Of a stretch of 64,000 nt of DNA, positions 18,749 through 27,222 are shown piece by piece. The number at the start of each line of letters is the position of its first letter. Position 1 is the first letter of the stretch. The DNA is taken from NCBI GenBank assembly GCA_023423405.1, contig JAFAFR010000014.1, positions 186,001-250,000 of the forward strand, read 5' to 3'. The notes beneath the pieces are model-generated. The model did not search any database, was not told the origin of the DNA, and saw only the letters and a program-made list of their open reading frames with translations. Made by a program: the position numbers and the translations under genes. Source of the stretch: Bacteroidota bacterium. Its GTDB lineage: Bacteria; Bacteroidota; Bacteroidia; Chitinophagales; Chitinophagaceae.

Positions 18749-20018
18749 GAAAATTGCACCTCCTTATAAGAATGCGGTTGAGTTTGACCTGCGCCTCAAG
18801 CCATACGACAAATATGTGCTCCGCAACGGGGTGGAAGTGTACGCCGTGAATGCCGGCACAGAAGAAGTGATCCAGATCGAATGGGTGTTCTGGGCGGGCA
18901 ATACCTACGAAGAAAAAAACCTGGTGGCGCCCGTTACCAATTTCCTGCTGAAGAACGGCACGGGCAGCAGATCGGCCTTTGCAATCAACGAACATTTCGA
19001 CTATTACGGTGCTTCGTTTAGCCGTTCCTGTTATAACGAAACTGCTGTGCTGAACCTGCACAGCCTCACGCGTCACCTGCCGGCCCTGCTGCCCATGGTA
19101 CGCGAGCTCCTGACCGACGCCAGTTTCCCCGAAGAGGAAATGTTGCTGCACCGGCAGAACAGCCTGCAGCGGCTGATGGTCAATCTTAAAAAATGCGAGT
19201 TCGTCGCCAACCGGCTGATCGACGAAGAGCTCTACGGGTTTGAACATCCCTATGGGCGTTACAGCCGCGTGGAAGACCTGGAAGCGCTGACCCGCGCCGA
19301 CCTGGTATCATTTTATGAACGCTACTACAAAAAGGGCCGATGCATGCTTTTTGTTGGTGGCAAACTGCCGCACGATATTTTTGAACAACTCGAAACCGCT
19401 TTTGGCGACCTTCCCCTTCACGGAAATGAAACGGAGAAAAAGGAGCACCCCGTGGTTCCGGCGGTGGAAAAAAAATATCGCATCAGTAACGATCCCAACG
19501 GCATACAGGCGGCCATCCGCATGGCCCGTCCTTTCCCCAACCGGCACCATCCCGATTTCCTGGGCGTGCAGGTATTGAACAATGTATTCGGCGGTTTTTT
19601 CGGTTCACGCCTTATGACCAATATCCGCGAGGACAAAGGTTACACCTATGGCATCTACAGCTACCTGCAAAACCACGTGCAAAGCTCGGCCTGGATGATC
19701 AGCACCGAAGCGGGCCGCGATGTGGCGGAAGCGGCTATTAAGGAAGTGTACCATGAAATGGACAGGCTCCGCTCCGCGCCGGTGGGCGAAGAGGAATTGC
19801 TGCTGGTGCGCAATTACCTGATGGGCACCATCCTGGGCGACCTCGACGGGCCCTTCCACATCATCGGCCGCTGGAAGAACATCATTCTCCACCAGCTTGG
19901 CGAAGACCATTTTTACGAGAGCATCCGCACCATTAAAACCATTCAACCCGCTGCGCTGAAAAGCCTGGCGGAAAAATGGCTGTGCCCGGAAGATTTTTAC
20001 GAGCTGGTGGTGGTCTGA
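18738..20018 (+). CDS. M16 peptidase-like protein without zinc motif (426 aa)
   Basis: This is a full-length M16 fold (RNGVEVYAVNAGTEEVIQIEWVF at the N-terminus; GGFFGSRLMTNIREDKGYTYGIYS in the C-terminal domain, the R/Y substrate motif). Where HxxEH should be, the sequence reads NFLLKN, so it cannot bind zinc in the usual way. It is the equivalent of the non-catalytic alpha subunit of mitochondrial processing peptidase. Translation is likely coupled to the catalytic partner, since its ATG lies inside the end of the previous gene (11-bp overlap). It converges with the lipoprotein gene at 20031. Confidence 0.91.
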   Translation: MINRKIAPPYKNAVEFDLRLKPYDKYVLRNGVEVYAVNAGTEEVIQIEWVFWAGNTYEEKNLVAPVTNFLLKNGTGSRSAFAINEHFDYYGASFSRSCYNETAVLNLHSLTRHLPALLPMVRELLTDASFPEEEMLLHRQNSLQRLMVNLKKCEFVANRLIDEELYGFEHPYGRYSRVEDLEALTRADLVSFYERYYKKGRCMLFVGGKLPHDIFEQLETAFGDLPLHGNETEKKEHPVVPAVEKKYRISNDPNGIQAAIRMARPFPNRHHPDFLGVQVLNNVFGGFFGSRLMTNIREDKGYTYGIYSYLQNHVQSSAWMISTEAGRDVAEAAIKEVYHEMDRLRSAPVGEEELLLVRNYLMGTILGDLDGPFHIIGRWKNIILHQLGEDHFYESIRTIKTIQPAALKSLAEKWLCPEDFYELVVV

Positions 20019-20030
20019 GCGCCGTGCCGG

Positions 20031-20642
20031 TCAGCGGAGAAACCCTTCGCTTTTCATTTTGGCAACCACTACGTCGGCAATTTCGTTGTACATTTTTTCC
20101 GTCTTGGTAGGATTAACGGTAGAGGTAACCCCGGTCCAGATCAGCTTGTTCTGTTTCAGCGAATAGATATTGGTCTCCACGTTGAAGATCTTGTCGGTGG
20201 TATAATAGCCAGGATTGGCATAAGCGTTCCAGCTATTGTAATAATAACCGCCGAAACCGCCGTAATAGGTCGGATACATGCTGGTGCCGGGCACATAGTT
20301 GGTTTCTTTTTCCACTTCAATCAAACGCATCACGAGGGCGCCGTCGAAACCATCCGCCGCCAGTTTCTTTTCAAGGTCGGCGATCTTGGATTCTGTTACT
20401 TCTTTTTCCATGTAATACTGGTAGGAAGCAACGCCTTTTCCATTCAGCCGCTGCACCATCTGGTCTTCCACAATGCGGCGCGTGCTTTCATTGCGAAGAA
20501 GAGCTGCAACCAGTACTTTCTGGTAGCTGCCTTCCGTGATGGTGGTATTGGGATCGCGCCAGCTTTTTTCAATCCTTGTGGAAGGGCTGCAGGCGATTAA
20601 AAAGAGCAGGAAACCGGTGGCGAATAATAGGTTAACTTTCAT
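20031..20642 (-). CDS. DUF4136-like lipoprotein (203 aa)
   Basis: A lipobox FLIAC gives a mature Cys at about residue 18. The body contains IEKSWRDPN, KVLVAALLRNESTRRIVEDQMVQRL and a Tyr/Gly-rich stretch (YPTYYGGFGGYYYNSWNAYANPGYY), then LKQNKLIWTGVTSTVNPTK. That resembles the envelope lipoproteins grouped around DUF4136, but the assignment is by eye. The start is ATG 20642; the longer open frame upstream would destroy the signal peptide. It is divergent from the FGE-like gene, 43 bp away. Confidence 0.78.
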   Translation of the reverse strand: MKVNLLFATGFLLFLIACSPSTRIEKSWRDPNTTITEGSYQKVLVAALLRNESTRRIVEDQMVQRLNGKGVASYQYYMEKEVTESKIADLEKKLAADGFDGALVMRLIEVEKETNYVPGTSMYPTYYGGFGGYYYNSWNAYANPGYYTTDKIFNVETNIYSLKQNKLIWTGVTSTVNPTKTEKMYNEIADVVVAKMKSEGFLR

Positions 20643-20671
20643 AATAGCAGGTATTTGATATGACGAAAATA

Positions 20672-20679
20672 TATCTTTG
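20672..20679 (+). promoter_or_regulatory. -7 promoter box TATCTTTG, very short leader
   Basis: TATCTTTG fits TAnnTTTG and ends 6 bp before the ATG at 20686. The transcript would therefore start at or within a few bases of the start codon, giving a nearly leaderless mRNA. Confidence 0.45.
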
Positions 20680-20685
20680 TTTCTT

Positions 20686-21753
20686 ATGAAAAAGATCCTC
20701 CTTCCAGTTTGCATACTGTTGGCTATTACTGCCCTTACCTATTTTTTGCTGAAGCGGAAGGGTTCGGTTACTCCCGCTCCCGCCGCCGCCGCGCATTCAC
20801 CCGGCGACGGTCCCAAGGGCATGCGCTGGATCCCCGGCGGCGTTTTTATGATGGGTTCCGATGATCCCATGGCCTGGGCGGAGGAACGCCCCGCGCACAA
20901 TGCGAAAGTGCATGGTTTCTGGATGGATGAACACGAAGTGACCAACGCAGAATTTGCTGCTTTTATAGCCGCCACCAATTATGTAACAGATGCGGAGAAA
21001 GCGCCCACGCTCGAAGAGATCATGAGCCAGGTGCCTCCCGGTACACCGCCGCCCGATCCCTCTTTGCTGGTGCCCGGCGCCCTGGTGTTCGAGATGCCCG
21101 ACCACGAGGTACCGCTCAACGATATGCGCAATTGGTGGTCGTGGAAACCCGGCGCTGATTGGCGGCATCCCGAAGGTCCGGGTTCGGGTATTGAAGGAAG
21201 AGAAAACCACCCGGTGGTGCAGGTGAGCTGGAACGACGCCCAGGCCTATGCGAAATGGGCGGGCAAGCGTCTGCCTACGGAAGCGGAATGGGAATTTGCC
21301 GCCCGTGGCGGACTTGCGGGAAAAAACTTTGTGTGGGGTGATGATGCGCCAACCGAAGAAAAGGTCTACGCCAATACCTGGCAGGGAAAATTTCCTGCTG
21401 TCAATTCGAAAAAAGACGGCTTTGAAAGAACGGCCCCTGTTAAGTCTTACTCTCCCAATGGATATGGATTGTACGATATGGCCGGTAATGTTTGGGAATG
21501 GTGCGAGGACTGGTACGACAAAACCCTTTACCGGAATCTTCCTGCAGGCAGTGTCCAGGATAATCCACAGGGACCATCCAAAAGCAACGACCCCGATCAG
21601 CCATATACGCCGCTGCGGGTACAAAAGGGTGGTTCCTTTCTGTGCCACGATAGTTATTGCTGGCGCTACCGTCCCAGCGCCCGGCAATCGAGCAGTCCCG
21701 AAAGCGGCATGAGCCATGTGGGATTCCGTTGTGTGAAAGACGCAGGGCAATGA
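20686..21753 (+). CDS. formylglycine-generating-enzyme-family (SUMF1) protein with both catalytic cysteines (355 aa)
   Basis: The protein has an N-terminal membrane anchor (residues 4-22), an Ala/Pro linker and then a sulfatase-modifying-factor domain (about 45-352: MRWIPGGVFMMGSDD, HNAKVHGFWMDEHEVTN, AKWAGKRLPTEAEWEFAARGG, MAGNVWEWCEDWY). The motif RVQKGGSFLCHDSYCWRYR carries Cys320 and Cys325, which align with the copper-binding active-site cysteines of true formylglycine-generating enzyme (human Cys336/Cys341). Most bacterial members of this fold lack them. The enzyme may therefore oxidise a Cys in a sulfatase CxPxR motif, although no sulfatase lies in this window. The start is ATG 20686; the TTG nine bases upstream overlaps the promoter box. 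Confidence 0.92.
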   Translation: MKKILLPVCILLAITALTYFLLKRKGSVTPAPAAAAHSPGDGPKGMRWIPGGVFMMGSDDPMAWAEERPAHNAKVHGFWMDEHEVTNAEFAAFIAATNYVTDAEKAPTLEEIMSQVPPGTPPPDPSLLVPGALVFEMPDHEVPLNDMRNWWSWKPGADWRHPEGPGSGIEGRENHPVVQVSWNDAQAYAKWAGKRLPTEAEWEFAARGGLAGKNFVWGDDAPTEEKVYANTWQGKFPAVNSKKDGFERTAPVKSYSPNGYGLYDMAGNVWEWCEDWYDKTLYRNLPAGSVQDNPQGPSKSNDPDQPYTPLRVQKGGSFLCHDSYCWRYRPSARQSSSPESGMSHVGFRCVKDAGQ

Positions 21754-21787
21754 TTTTTTGGCTAACTTGGTAGTCTCTTTACAGAAC

Positions 21788-22045
21788 ATGTTCCTGCGAT
21801 CTCCCATAGTAAAATGGACCTCACTGGTTCTCCTGGGCATAGGCGCCGGAGCGTTTCTGGCATTCCACCCCCTGAAAACAGCACCGTCTTCTTCTTATTC
21901 AAGAGAAGGCTCTATGGAAATCCTCAAAACCCAAGACAGTTTGCAAACCTGCGGTAAAGAAGGGTTGAATACGGCTTCGATGTTGTTGCGGCAGCGCGAC
22001 AGCAGCCCCGCAGCAGTAAGACTTCCCCGGCAACCGCACGATTAG
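21788..22045 (+). CDS. hypothetical small protein with one membrane segment (85 aa)
   Basis: The N-terminus has one hydrophobic segment (WTSLVLLGIGAGAFLAF) after a basic start, followed by a polar tail with no recognised motif. The ATG at 21788 is used; an in-frame TTG at 21758 is less likely. The frame fills most of a 335-bp gap between two co-oriented genes. Codon use resembles that of its neighbours, but no homology is recognised, so it may be a lineage-specific or spurious frame. Confidence 0.45.
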   Translation: MFLRSPIVKWTSLVLLGIGAGAFLAFHPLKTAPSSSYSREGSMEILKTQDSLQTCGKEGLNTASMLLRQRDSSPAAVRLPRQPHD

Positions 22046-22088
22046 GGCCTGGTTTCTGAAGTAGCCATCAGAAATAAAATGCTTAGAC

Positions 22089-22733
22089 ATGAAACCGCTT
22101 CAATGGACTCAAGGAAGGGGGCTATTGTTTTGCCTGGCACTTGCCCTTTTCTCCTGCACACCTTCTTCACCGGAATACGTTTCCGATTACGATGTCGTAT
22201 ACACGAACAACGACAAGAACTACGATTTTTCCCAGGTGAACACTTATTTTCTTCCCGACTCTGTAGTGCATATCGTGCCGGAAGGGGAAACGCCCGATCA
22301 CCGTTTTGACGCGCAGATCCTTCAGTCGCTCAAATCCAACCTGGATGCGCTTGGCTGGACCCGGCTTTCGCCGGAGGGTCCTGATAAGGCCGATGTTGTG
22401 ATCATGGCCACTGCCAGTGAACAAGCCTACGGAAGCTGCGCCGCCTATTGCTGGTACTGCGACTGGGGCTGGTATCCCGGATGGGGTTATTATCCGCCAT
22501 CCTGGGGACCCGGCTGGGGCTGGGGTTATCCCGGCGACATTGTCTGTACCTCCTACAGTACGGGGACCGTCTTCGTTTCCATCACGGAACCCGACGAAGC
22601 CAGGTCCGACACGCTTCCCGTGGTATGGGTAGGAATTCTGAACGGCCTGCTCGAAGGATCCGACGCCAATATCAACGGGCGCATTTCCAAAAACATCGAC
22701 CAGATGTTCATTCAATCACCCTATTTAAAATGA
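22089..22733 (+). CDS. DUF4136-domain lipoprotein with Trp/Tyr-rich segment (214 aa)
   Basis: A lipoprotein signal peptide ends at ALFSC (about residue 23). The next part, SDYDVVYTNNDKNYDFSQVNTYFLPD, is the typical DUF4136 start. A striking segment at about residues 115-155 is rich in Trp, Tyr, Gly and Pro with paired cysteines (AAYCWYCDWGWYPGWGYYPP). The C-terminal part (GILNGLLEG...RISKNIDQMFIQSPYLK) is the conserved helix of this family. Its stop overlaps an ATG of the next gene (ATGA at 22730-22733), which indicates co-translation with the barrel protein that follows. The function is unknown. Confidence 0.85.
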   Translation: MKPLQWTQGRGLLFCLALALFSCTPSSPEYVSDYDVVYTNNDKNYDFSQVNTYFLPDSVVHIVPEGETPDHRFDAQILQSLKSNLDALGWTRLSPEGPDKADVVIMATASEQAYGSCAAYCWYCDWGWYPGWGYYPPSWGPGWGWGYPGDIVCTSYSTGTVFVSITEPDEARSDTLPVVWVGILNGLLEGSDANINGRISKNIDQMFIQSPYLK

Positions 22734-22738
22734 TCGCC

Positions 22739-23347
22739 ATGAAAAAGACAATGATATTGCTGGTGGCCGTACTGGGTGCTATCGCTCATGCACATGCGCA
22801 AAAATTGACAAAGGCTGGTGAATTTGGGTACCAGGCTTCTTTTCCAATGGGCGACTTTAAGGATTTTGTAGGAAAAACGAGCTGGGTGGGGTTTAATCTC
22901 ACCGGCCGCCATTATATGCCCAAGGCCGAAAGGCTTTCCCTCGGCATCAACCTCTGCTGGTTCTATTTTCCCGATAAACAGGGCCGGAAGACGGTGGACC
23001 TGAAAGATCAGGGCACTTATACGGGATATGTGACAAATTATACCAATATTTATGGTCTCAACCTGGTAGCGCAATACGATTTGCAGGAAAGGCATGCGAA
23101 GCTGGTTCCCTATGTGCGGGCGGGCATTGGAGGCGCTTACCAGAACCAGCGCACCGATATCGGGCTGTATGCTTTCAAAAGCGATGGCATCCAGTTATTG
23201 CTCAATGCAGAACTGGGCCTTCGCTTCAGCAAGGATGGACAGAGGGGTTTTCTGCTGAGTGGAACATTCCACCAGTTGCCGGCGGCAAGTGATATGGTGT
23301 CAACCCAGTTTCTGGGAGTGAAGTTGGGCATTTTTGGTTTTCACTAA
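22739..23347 (+). CDS. outer membrane beta-barrel protein (202 aa)
   Basis: A signal peptide covers residues 1-21 (MKKTMILLVAVLG...HAHAQ). The rest alternates polar and hydrophobic residues in short strands (GEFGYQASFPMGDF, SWVGFNLTGRHYM, LSLGINLCWFYFP, KLVPYVRAGIGGAYQ, LLNAELGLRF, FLGVKLGIFGFH) and ends on aromatic residues, as expected for an eight-stranded OmpA/OmpW-like barrel. ATG 22739 gives the classical MKK start; ATG 22730 overlaps the preceding stop and is also possible. It is co-transcribed with the DUF4136 lipoprotein. Confidence 0.85.
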   Translation: MKKTMILLVAVLGAIAHAHAQKLTKAGEFGYQASFPMGDFKDFVGKTSWVGFNLTGRHYMPKAERLSLGINLCWFYFPDKQGRKTVDLKDQGTYTGYVTNYTNIYGLNLVAQYDLQERHAKLVPYVRAGIGGAYQNQRTDIGLYAFKSDGIQLLLNAELGLRFSKDGQRGFLLSGTFHQLPAASDMVSTQFLGVKLGIFGFH

Positions 23348-23371
23348 GATCATCTAAACACCCGTATACAT

Positions 23372-23857
23372 ATGCGTAAATTGTTGTTGTTTATGACAGC
23401 CTTTGTGCTGCTCTCTGCCTGTGGTGGTACCAAGGAAAGCGCCGGTCAGGACAGCCAGGCTAAAAATGTGATCCCCCTTGTAGTTGACCAGCAGTACCAG
23501 TTCACGGCGCGTGAAATGCAGCCCCAGGGCGGTCGCAGCCGCTATCTCAATACAACGTATTTTGTTCGCCTGACCAAAGAAAAAGTGAACGTGGACCTTC
23601 CTTATGCAGGCAGGGCCTATACGGCTACCCCTGGAAGTTCAGATAGCCCCCTGCGGTTTGAAGCGCCTTACGAGATCACCAGCACAGATGGGAAAAAGGG
23701 CAGAAAGGAAGTAGTGATCAGACCCGTGGGTGTGGATGTGCGGGAAATGCTTTTCACCATTTATCCCGGTGGCACCGCCTCCCTTTCCGTGATCAGTAAC
23801 AGCCGCTCCAGCATTTCCTTCAGCGGAGAGGTTGGTCCCCTTCCCGAGAACAAATAA
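23372..23857 (+). CDS. DUF4251-type lipoprotein (161 aa)
   Basis: The lipobox LLSAC gives a mature Cys at about residue 17. The body shows the pattern of DUF4251 proteins: YQFTAREMQPQGGRSRYLNTTYFVRLTKEKVNVDLPYAGRAY, then SDSPLRFEAPYEIT and SISFSGEV. It is a small periplasm-facing beta-rich lipoprotein of unknown role. It lies 24 bp after the barrel gene and 7 bp before the aquaporin gene, probably in the same operon. Confidence 0.82.
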   Translation: MRKLLLFMTAFVLLSACGGTKESAGQDSQAKNVIPLVVDQQYQFTAREMQPQGGRSRYLNTTYFVRLTKEKVNVDLPYAGRAYTATPGSSDSPLRFEAPYEITSTDGKKGRKEVVIRPVGVDVREMLFTIYPGGTASLSVISNSRSSISFSGEVGPLPENK

Positions 23858-23864
23858 CACGCAT

Positions 23865-24566
23865 ATGTACACGACGACACAAAAACTACTCGCCGAGTTT
23901 TTCGGCACCTGCTGGCTGGTCCTGGGTGGATGCGGCTCAGCCGTATTGGCGGCAGCCTATCCTGAACTGGGCATCGGCTTTGCCGGTGTTGCCCTGGCTT
24001 TTGGCCTCACGGTGCTGACCATGGCCTATGCTGTGGGACCCGTTTCCGGCGGTCATTTTAATCCTGCCGTTTCTATTGGTCTTACGGCTGCCGGTCGTTT
24101 TCCGGCCTCTTCCCTTCCGGGTTATATTATTGCCCAGCTCCTGGGGGCCATCCTGGGTGCAGTGATCCTTTACCTGATCGCTACCGGCAAGGAAGGGTTC
24201 AGTCTCGATGGTGGATTTGCCGCCAACGGCTTTGGCGAACATTCTCCCGGCAAATACAGTTTGGGCGCGGCTTTTGTGACGGAGCTGGCACTTACCTTCT
24301 TTTTCCTGCTGGTAATTATAGGCGCCACCAGCCAGCAGGCGGCAGCAGGGTTCGGCGGACTTGCCATTGGCCTGGCCCTCACCCTGATACACCTCATCAG
24401 CATCCCGGTTACAAACACCTCCGTGAATCCGGCCCGCAGCACCAGCCAGGCCCTGTTTGCCGGATCCTGGGCGCTGGGACAATTGTGGCTTTTCTGGATC
24501 GCGCCGATATTGGGAGCGGTATTGGCGGGCCTTTTGGGGCGGTCCCTTTTTGCCGCCAAACGATAA
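23865..24566 (+). CDS. aqpZ: aquaporin Z-type water channel (233 aa)
   Basis: This MIP-family protein has six membrane helices and the two pore NPA motifs: HFNPAVS (66-68) and VNPARST (188-190). The selectivity-filter positions look water-type, with His176 in LTLIHLIS and Arg191 after the second NPA. The ATG at 23865 (MYTTTQKLLAEFFGT) is the family start; the upstream extension of the frame overlaps the preceding gene. The length matches AqpZ. It should carry rapid osmotic water flow across the inner membrane. Confidence 0.95.
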   Translation: MYTTTQKLLAEFFGTCWLVLGGCGSAVLAAAYPELGIGFAGVALAFGLTVLTMAYAVGPVSGGHFNPAVSIGLTAAGRFPASSLPGYIIAQLLGAILGAVILYLIATGKEGFSLDGGFAANGFGEHSPGKYSLGAAFVTELALTFFFLLVIIGATSQQAAAGFGGLAIGLALTLIHLISIPVTNTSVNPARSTSQALFAGSWALGQLWLFWIAPILGAVLAGLLGRSLFAAKR

Positions 24567-24577
24567 GGCTTTCTGAT

Positions 24578-24585
24578 TAGCTTTG
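24578..24585 (+). promoter_or_regulatory. -7 promoter box TAGCTTTG close to a start codon
   Basis: TAGCTTTG is a full match to TAnnTTTG and ends 5 bp before the ATG of the TonB receptor gene. If used, the message would be leaderless or nearly so. Confidence 0.45.
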
Positions 24586-24590
24586 CGGCC

Positions 24591-26855
24591 ATGAAGAAAA
24601 TGAACCTGTGTAAAGGAATGCTGTTCGCTGCATTCCTGTTATTGGGAGCCGTATTGCTGAACCCCGCATCTGCCCAGCAGGTGATCAGGGGAAAAGTATT
24701 GTCGCGCGAAACCAGCGAACCCCTGGAAGAAGCTACCATCCAGCTAAAGAGCAGCGGCCTCCACAGTCATTCGGCTGCAGATGGCCGTTATACCATTGCC
24801 GTGAATGGTTTTCCCGATACCCTGCTGGTGAGCCATATTGGTTTTGAAACCATGGAGCTGGTTGTAACGGATGCGGGCCAGGAATGGACCAGCCGGCTGC
24901 TGCCTGCGCCCGTACAGCTCAGCCAGGTACAGGTAAGCGATGCCCGCCGCGCCATCCGCCAGATCATGCAGATCGACCTGCGTACCCACCCGGTTAATTC
25001 GGCGCAGGACCTGCTTCGCAAGGTACCCGGACTTTTCATTGGACAGCACGCCGGCGGCGGCAAGGCCGAGCAGATCTTCCTGCGGGGTTTTGATGTGGAC
25101 CACGGCACGGATGTGCGCATCACCACCGACGGTATGCCGGTGAATATGGTGAGCCACGCCCACGGTCAGGGCTATGCCGACCTGCATTTTCTCATTCCCG
25201 AAACGGTGAAGGACATCGACTTTGGAAAGGGTTCCTATTACGTGGACCAGGGCGATTTTGCCACAGCGGGTTATGTAAACCTCAGCAGTCTCGACCGCCT
25301 GGAACGCAACCAGGTGAAAGTAGAGGGTGGACAGTTCGGCACCTTCCGTACCGTGGCCTTATTGAAACTGCTCGACGACCAGGAGGAAAATAAGAACCAG
25401 TCGGCCTATATCGCGGGGGAATATTATCTCACCAATGGCCCCTTCGACGCGCCGCAGAATTTCAACCGCCTCAATCTTTTTGCAAAATATACGGCGCAAT
25501 TGAACCCGCGCAGCAACCTCAGCATCCAGGCCTCCACTTTCCAGTCGAAGTGGGATGCTTCCGGCCAGATCCCCGAAAGGGCCGTGACGGAAGGGCTGAT
25601 CAGCCGCTGGGGTTCCATCGATCCTACGGAAGGTGGCAATACATCCCGTACCAATATCGCCCTGAAATACCGGTACCGTATAGCCGATAATGAAAACTGG
25701 ACCAGCAGCTTTTATTTTTCCGATTACAAATTTGACCTGTGGTCGAATTTTACCTTCTACCTGCACGATCCCGAACACGGCGACCAGATCCACCAGTCTG
25801 AAAAAAGAAAGATTTACGGTATGGATCACCGTTATACCAAACAGGTGTTTGGTGAATCTTCTGACCTCACCCTCGTTGCCGGCCTGGGCATGCGTTACGA
25901 TGCCGTAAGGGATATTTTCCTGCAGCATACGGCGCAGCGCGACAGCCTTTTCGACATGCTGGCGCAGGGCAATATCGACGAAACCAACCTCAACGCTTAC
26001 GTAGGGCTCGAGTGGCAACGTGGAAAATGGCGGATCAGTCCGGGTATTCGCGCGGACCATTTCATTTTCCAGTACGACGACCAGTTGACGCCCGGTTATC
26101 AAACCCTGAGTCAGGAAAAAACGGCGTTCAGTCCCAAGCTGAATATTGTTCATACCGCCGGCAGCCGCCTGCAGGCCTACCTGAAAACAGGCATGGGCTT
26201 TCATTCCAACGATACCCGCGTGGTGGTGGCGCAGCGGGGTGTGGACGTTCTTCCAGCTACCTATGGCGCCGACCTGGGTATTATTTACAAACCCATACCG
26301 CGATTGCTGATCCAGCCGGCCGTTTGGTTCCTGCGCATGCAGCAGGAATTTGTATACGTGGGCGATGAAGCCGTGGTGGAGCCCAGCGGCCGCACCAGCC
26401 GCCTCGGCGCCGACCTGGGCATTCGCTACCAGCCTCTGTCGTGGTTGTACCTGGATGCGGATATCAGTTATGCACATGCGCGATCGCTCGATGAGCCCAA
26501 AGAAGCCAACCGCATTCCGCTGGCGCCCGTTCTTACCAGCACCGGCGGCCTCTCCCTGAAACCTTACAAAAACCTTTCCCTGAACTGGCGCTACCGCTAC
26601 ATGAAAGACCGCCCTGCCAACGAAGACAATACCGTGATCGCAAAAGGTTATTTTGTGAACGACCTGCTGCTGACCTATACGCGCCGTAACTGGGAGATCG
26701 GTTGCCAGATCGAAAACCTTTTCAATACCAACTGGCGCGAGGCACAGTTCGATACGGAAACGCGCCTGAAAAATGAGCCGGCCCCGGTTTCGGAGATCTG
26801 CTACACGCCGGGCACGCCCTTTTTCGCCAGGCTGAAAGGCAGCATCTTTTTTTAA
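24591..26855 (+). CDS. TonB-dependent outer membrane receptor (754 aa)
   Basis: A signal peptide ends at SAQQ (about residue 26). A carboxypeptidase-regulatory-like domain (about 28-105; VIRGKVLSRETSEPLEEATIQLK) precedes a plug domain (about 115-235; SAQDLLRKVPGLFIGQHAGG, QIFLRGFDVDHGTDVRITTDGMPVN) with a His-containing loop SHAHGQGYADLHF. A 22-strand barrel follows and ends KGSIFF. It is not of the SusC type and has no SusD partner, so a small ligand such as a metal complex or vitamin is more likely than a glycan. The substrate cannot be told from this sequence. Confidence 0.93.
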   Translation: MKKMNLCKGMLFAAFLLLGAVLLNPASAQQVIRGKVLSRETSEPLEEATIQLKSSGLHSHSAADGRYTIAVNGFPDTLLVSHIGFETMELVVTDAGQEWTSRLLPAPVQLSQVQVSDARRAIRQIMQIDLRTHPVNSAQDLLRKVPGLFIGQHAGGGKAEQIFLRGFDVDHGTDVRITTDGMPVNMVSHAHGQGYADLHFLIPETVKDIDFGKGSYYVDQGDFATAGYVNLSSLDRLERNQVKVEGGQFGTFRTVALLKLLDDQEENKNQSAYIAGEYYLTNGPFDAPQNFNRLNLFAKYTAQLNPRSNLSIQASTFQSKWDASGQIPERAVTEGLISRWGSIDPTEGGNTSRTNIALKYRYRIADNENWTSSFYFSDYKFDLWSNFTFYLHDPEHGDQIHQSEKRKIYGMDHRYTKQVFGESSDLTLVAGLGMRYDAVRDIFLQHTAQRDSLFDMLAQGNIDETNLNAYVGLEWQRGKWRISPGIRADHFIFQYDDQLTPGYQTLSQEKTAFSPKLNIVHTAGSRLQAYLKTGMGFHSNDTRVVVAQRGVDVLPATYGADLGIIYKPIPRLLIQPAVWFLRMQQEFVYVGDEAVVEPSGRTSRLGADLGIRYQPLSWLYLDADISYAHARSLDEPKEANRIPLAPVLTSTGGLSLKPYKNLSLNWRYRYMKDRPANEDNTVIAKGYFVNDLLLTYTRRNWEIGCQIENLFNTNWREAQFDTETRLKNEPAPVSEICYTPGTPFFARLKGSIFF

Positions 26856-26879
26856 TGTATATTCATTGAAAATAGTGCC

Positions 26880-27218
26880 ATGAACTTCCTGGTTCGATTG
26901 CTCATTTCCGCCCTGGTGGCCTTCGGGTTGTCTTACCTGCTGCCCGGCATCCATATCGACAGTTTTGTAACTGCTCTCATCCTGGCCCTGGTGCTGGCTT
27001 TGCTGAACGCCCTGCTCAAACCCTTTTTGGTGCTGCTCAGCCTTCCCATCACCATTATCACGCTGGGACTGTTCCTGCTGGTCATCAATGCAGCCATCAT
27101 TCTTATCGCCGCTAAACTGGTGGATGGCTTTAAGGTAGACGGTTTCTGGTGGGCGCTTCTTTTCAGCATCCTGTTGTCCGTGACCAGCTCCCTGTTAAGC
27201 GCATCAGACAAGAAGTGA
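26880..27218 (+). CDS. phage holin family / YvlD-like membrane protein (112 aa)
   Basis: Three to four hydrophobic helices (FLVRLLISALVAFGLSYLLPGI, FVTALILALVLALLNALLKPFLVLL, ITIITLGLFLLVINAAIILIAA) and the pattern GxxLP...LKP...LP.T..TLG are those of the Phage_holin_4_2 (DUF360, YvlD) family. Despite the family name it is a chromosomal envelope protein, and no phage genes are nearby. It starts 24 bp after the TonB receptor gene and ends 4 bp before the E1 gene. Confidence 0.9.
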   Translation: MNFLVRLLISALVAFGLSYLLPGIHIDSFVTALILALVLALLNALLKPFLVLLSLPITIITLGLFLLVINAAIILIAAKLVDGFKVDGFWWALLFSILLSVTSSLLSASDKK

Positions 27219-27222
27219 TTCC

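Noticed and set aside
22448..22738. Upstream extension of the beta-barrel frame
   Set aside because: It overlaps the DUF4136 lipoprotein gene and has no signal peptide; the MKK start at 22739 has one.
25359..26954. 531-codon minus-strand frame
   Set aside because: It is antisense to the TonB receptor with no domains of its own.
26880..27218. Prophage remnant
   Set aside because: The holin-family label reflects a chromosomal YvlD-like membrane protein; no other phage gene, integrase or attachment site is present.
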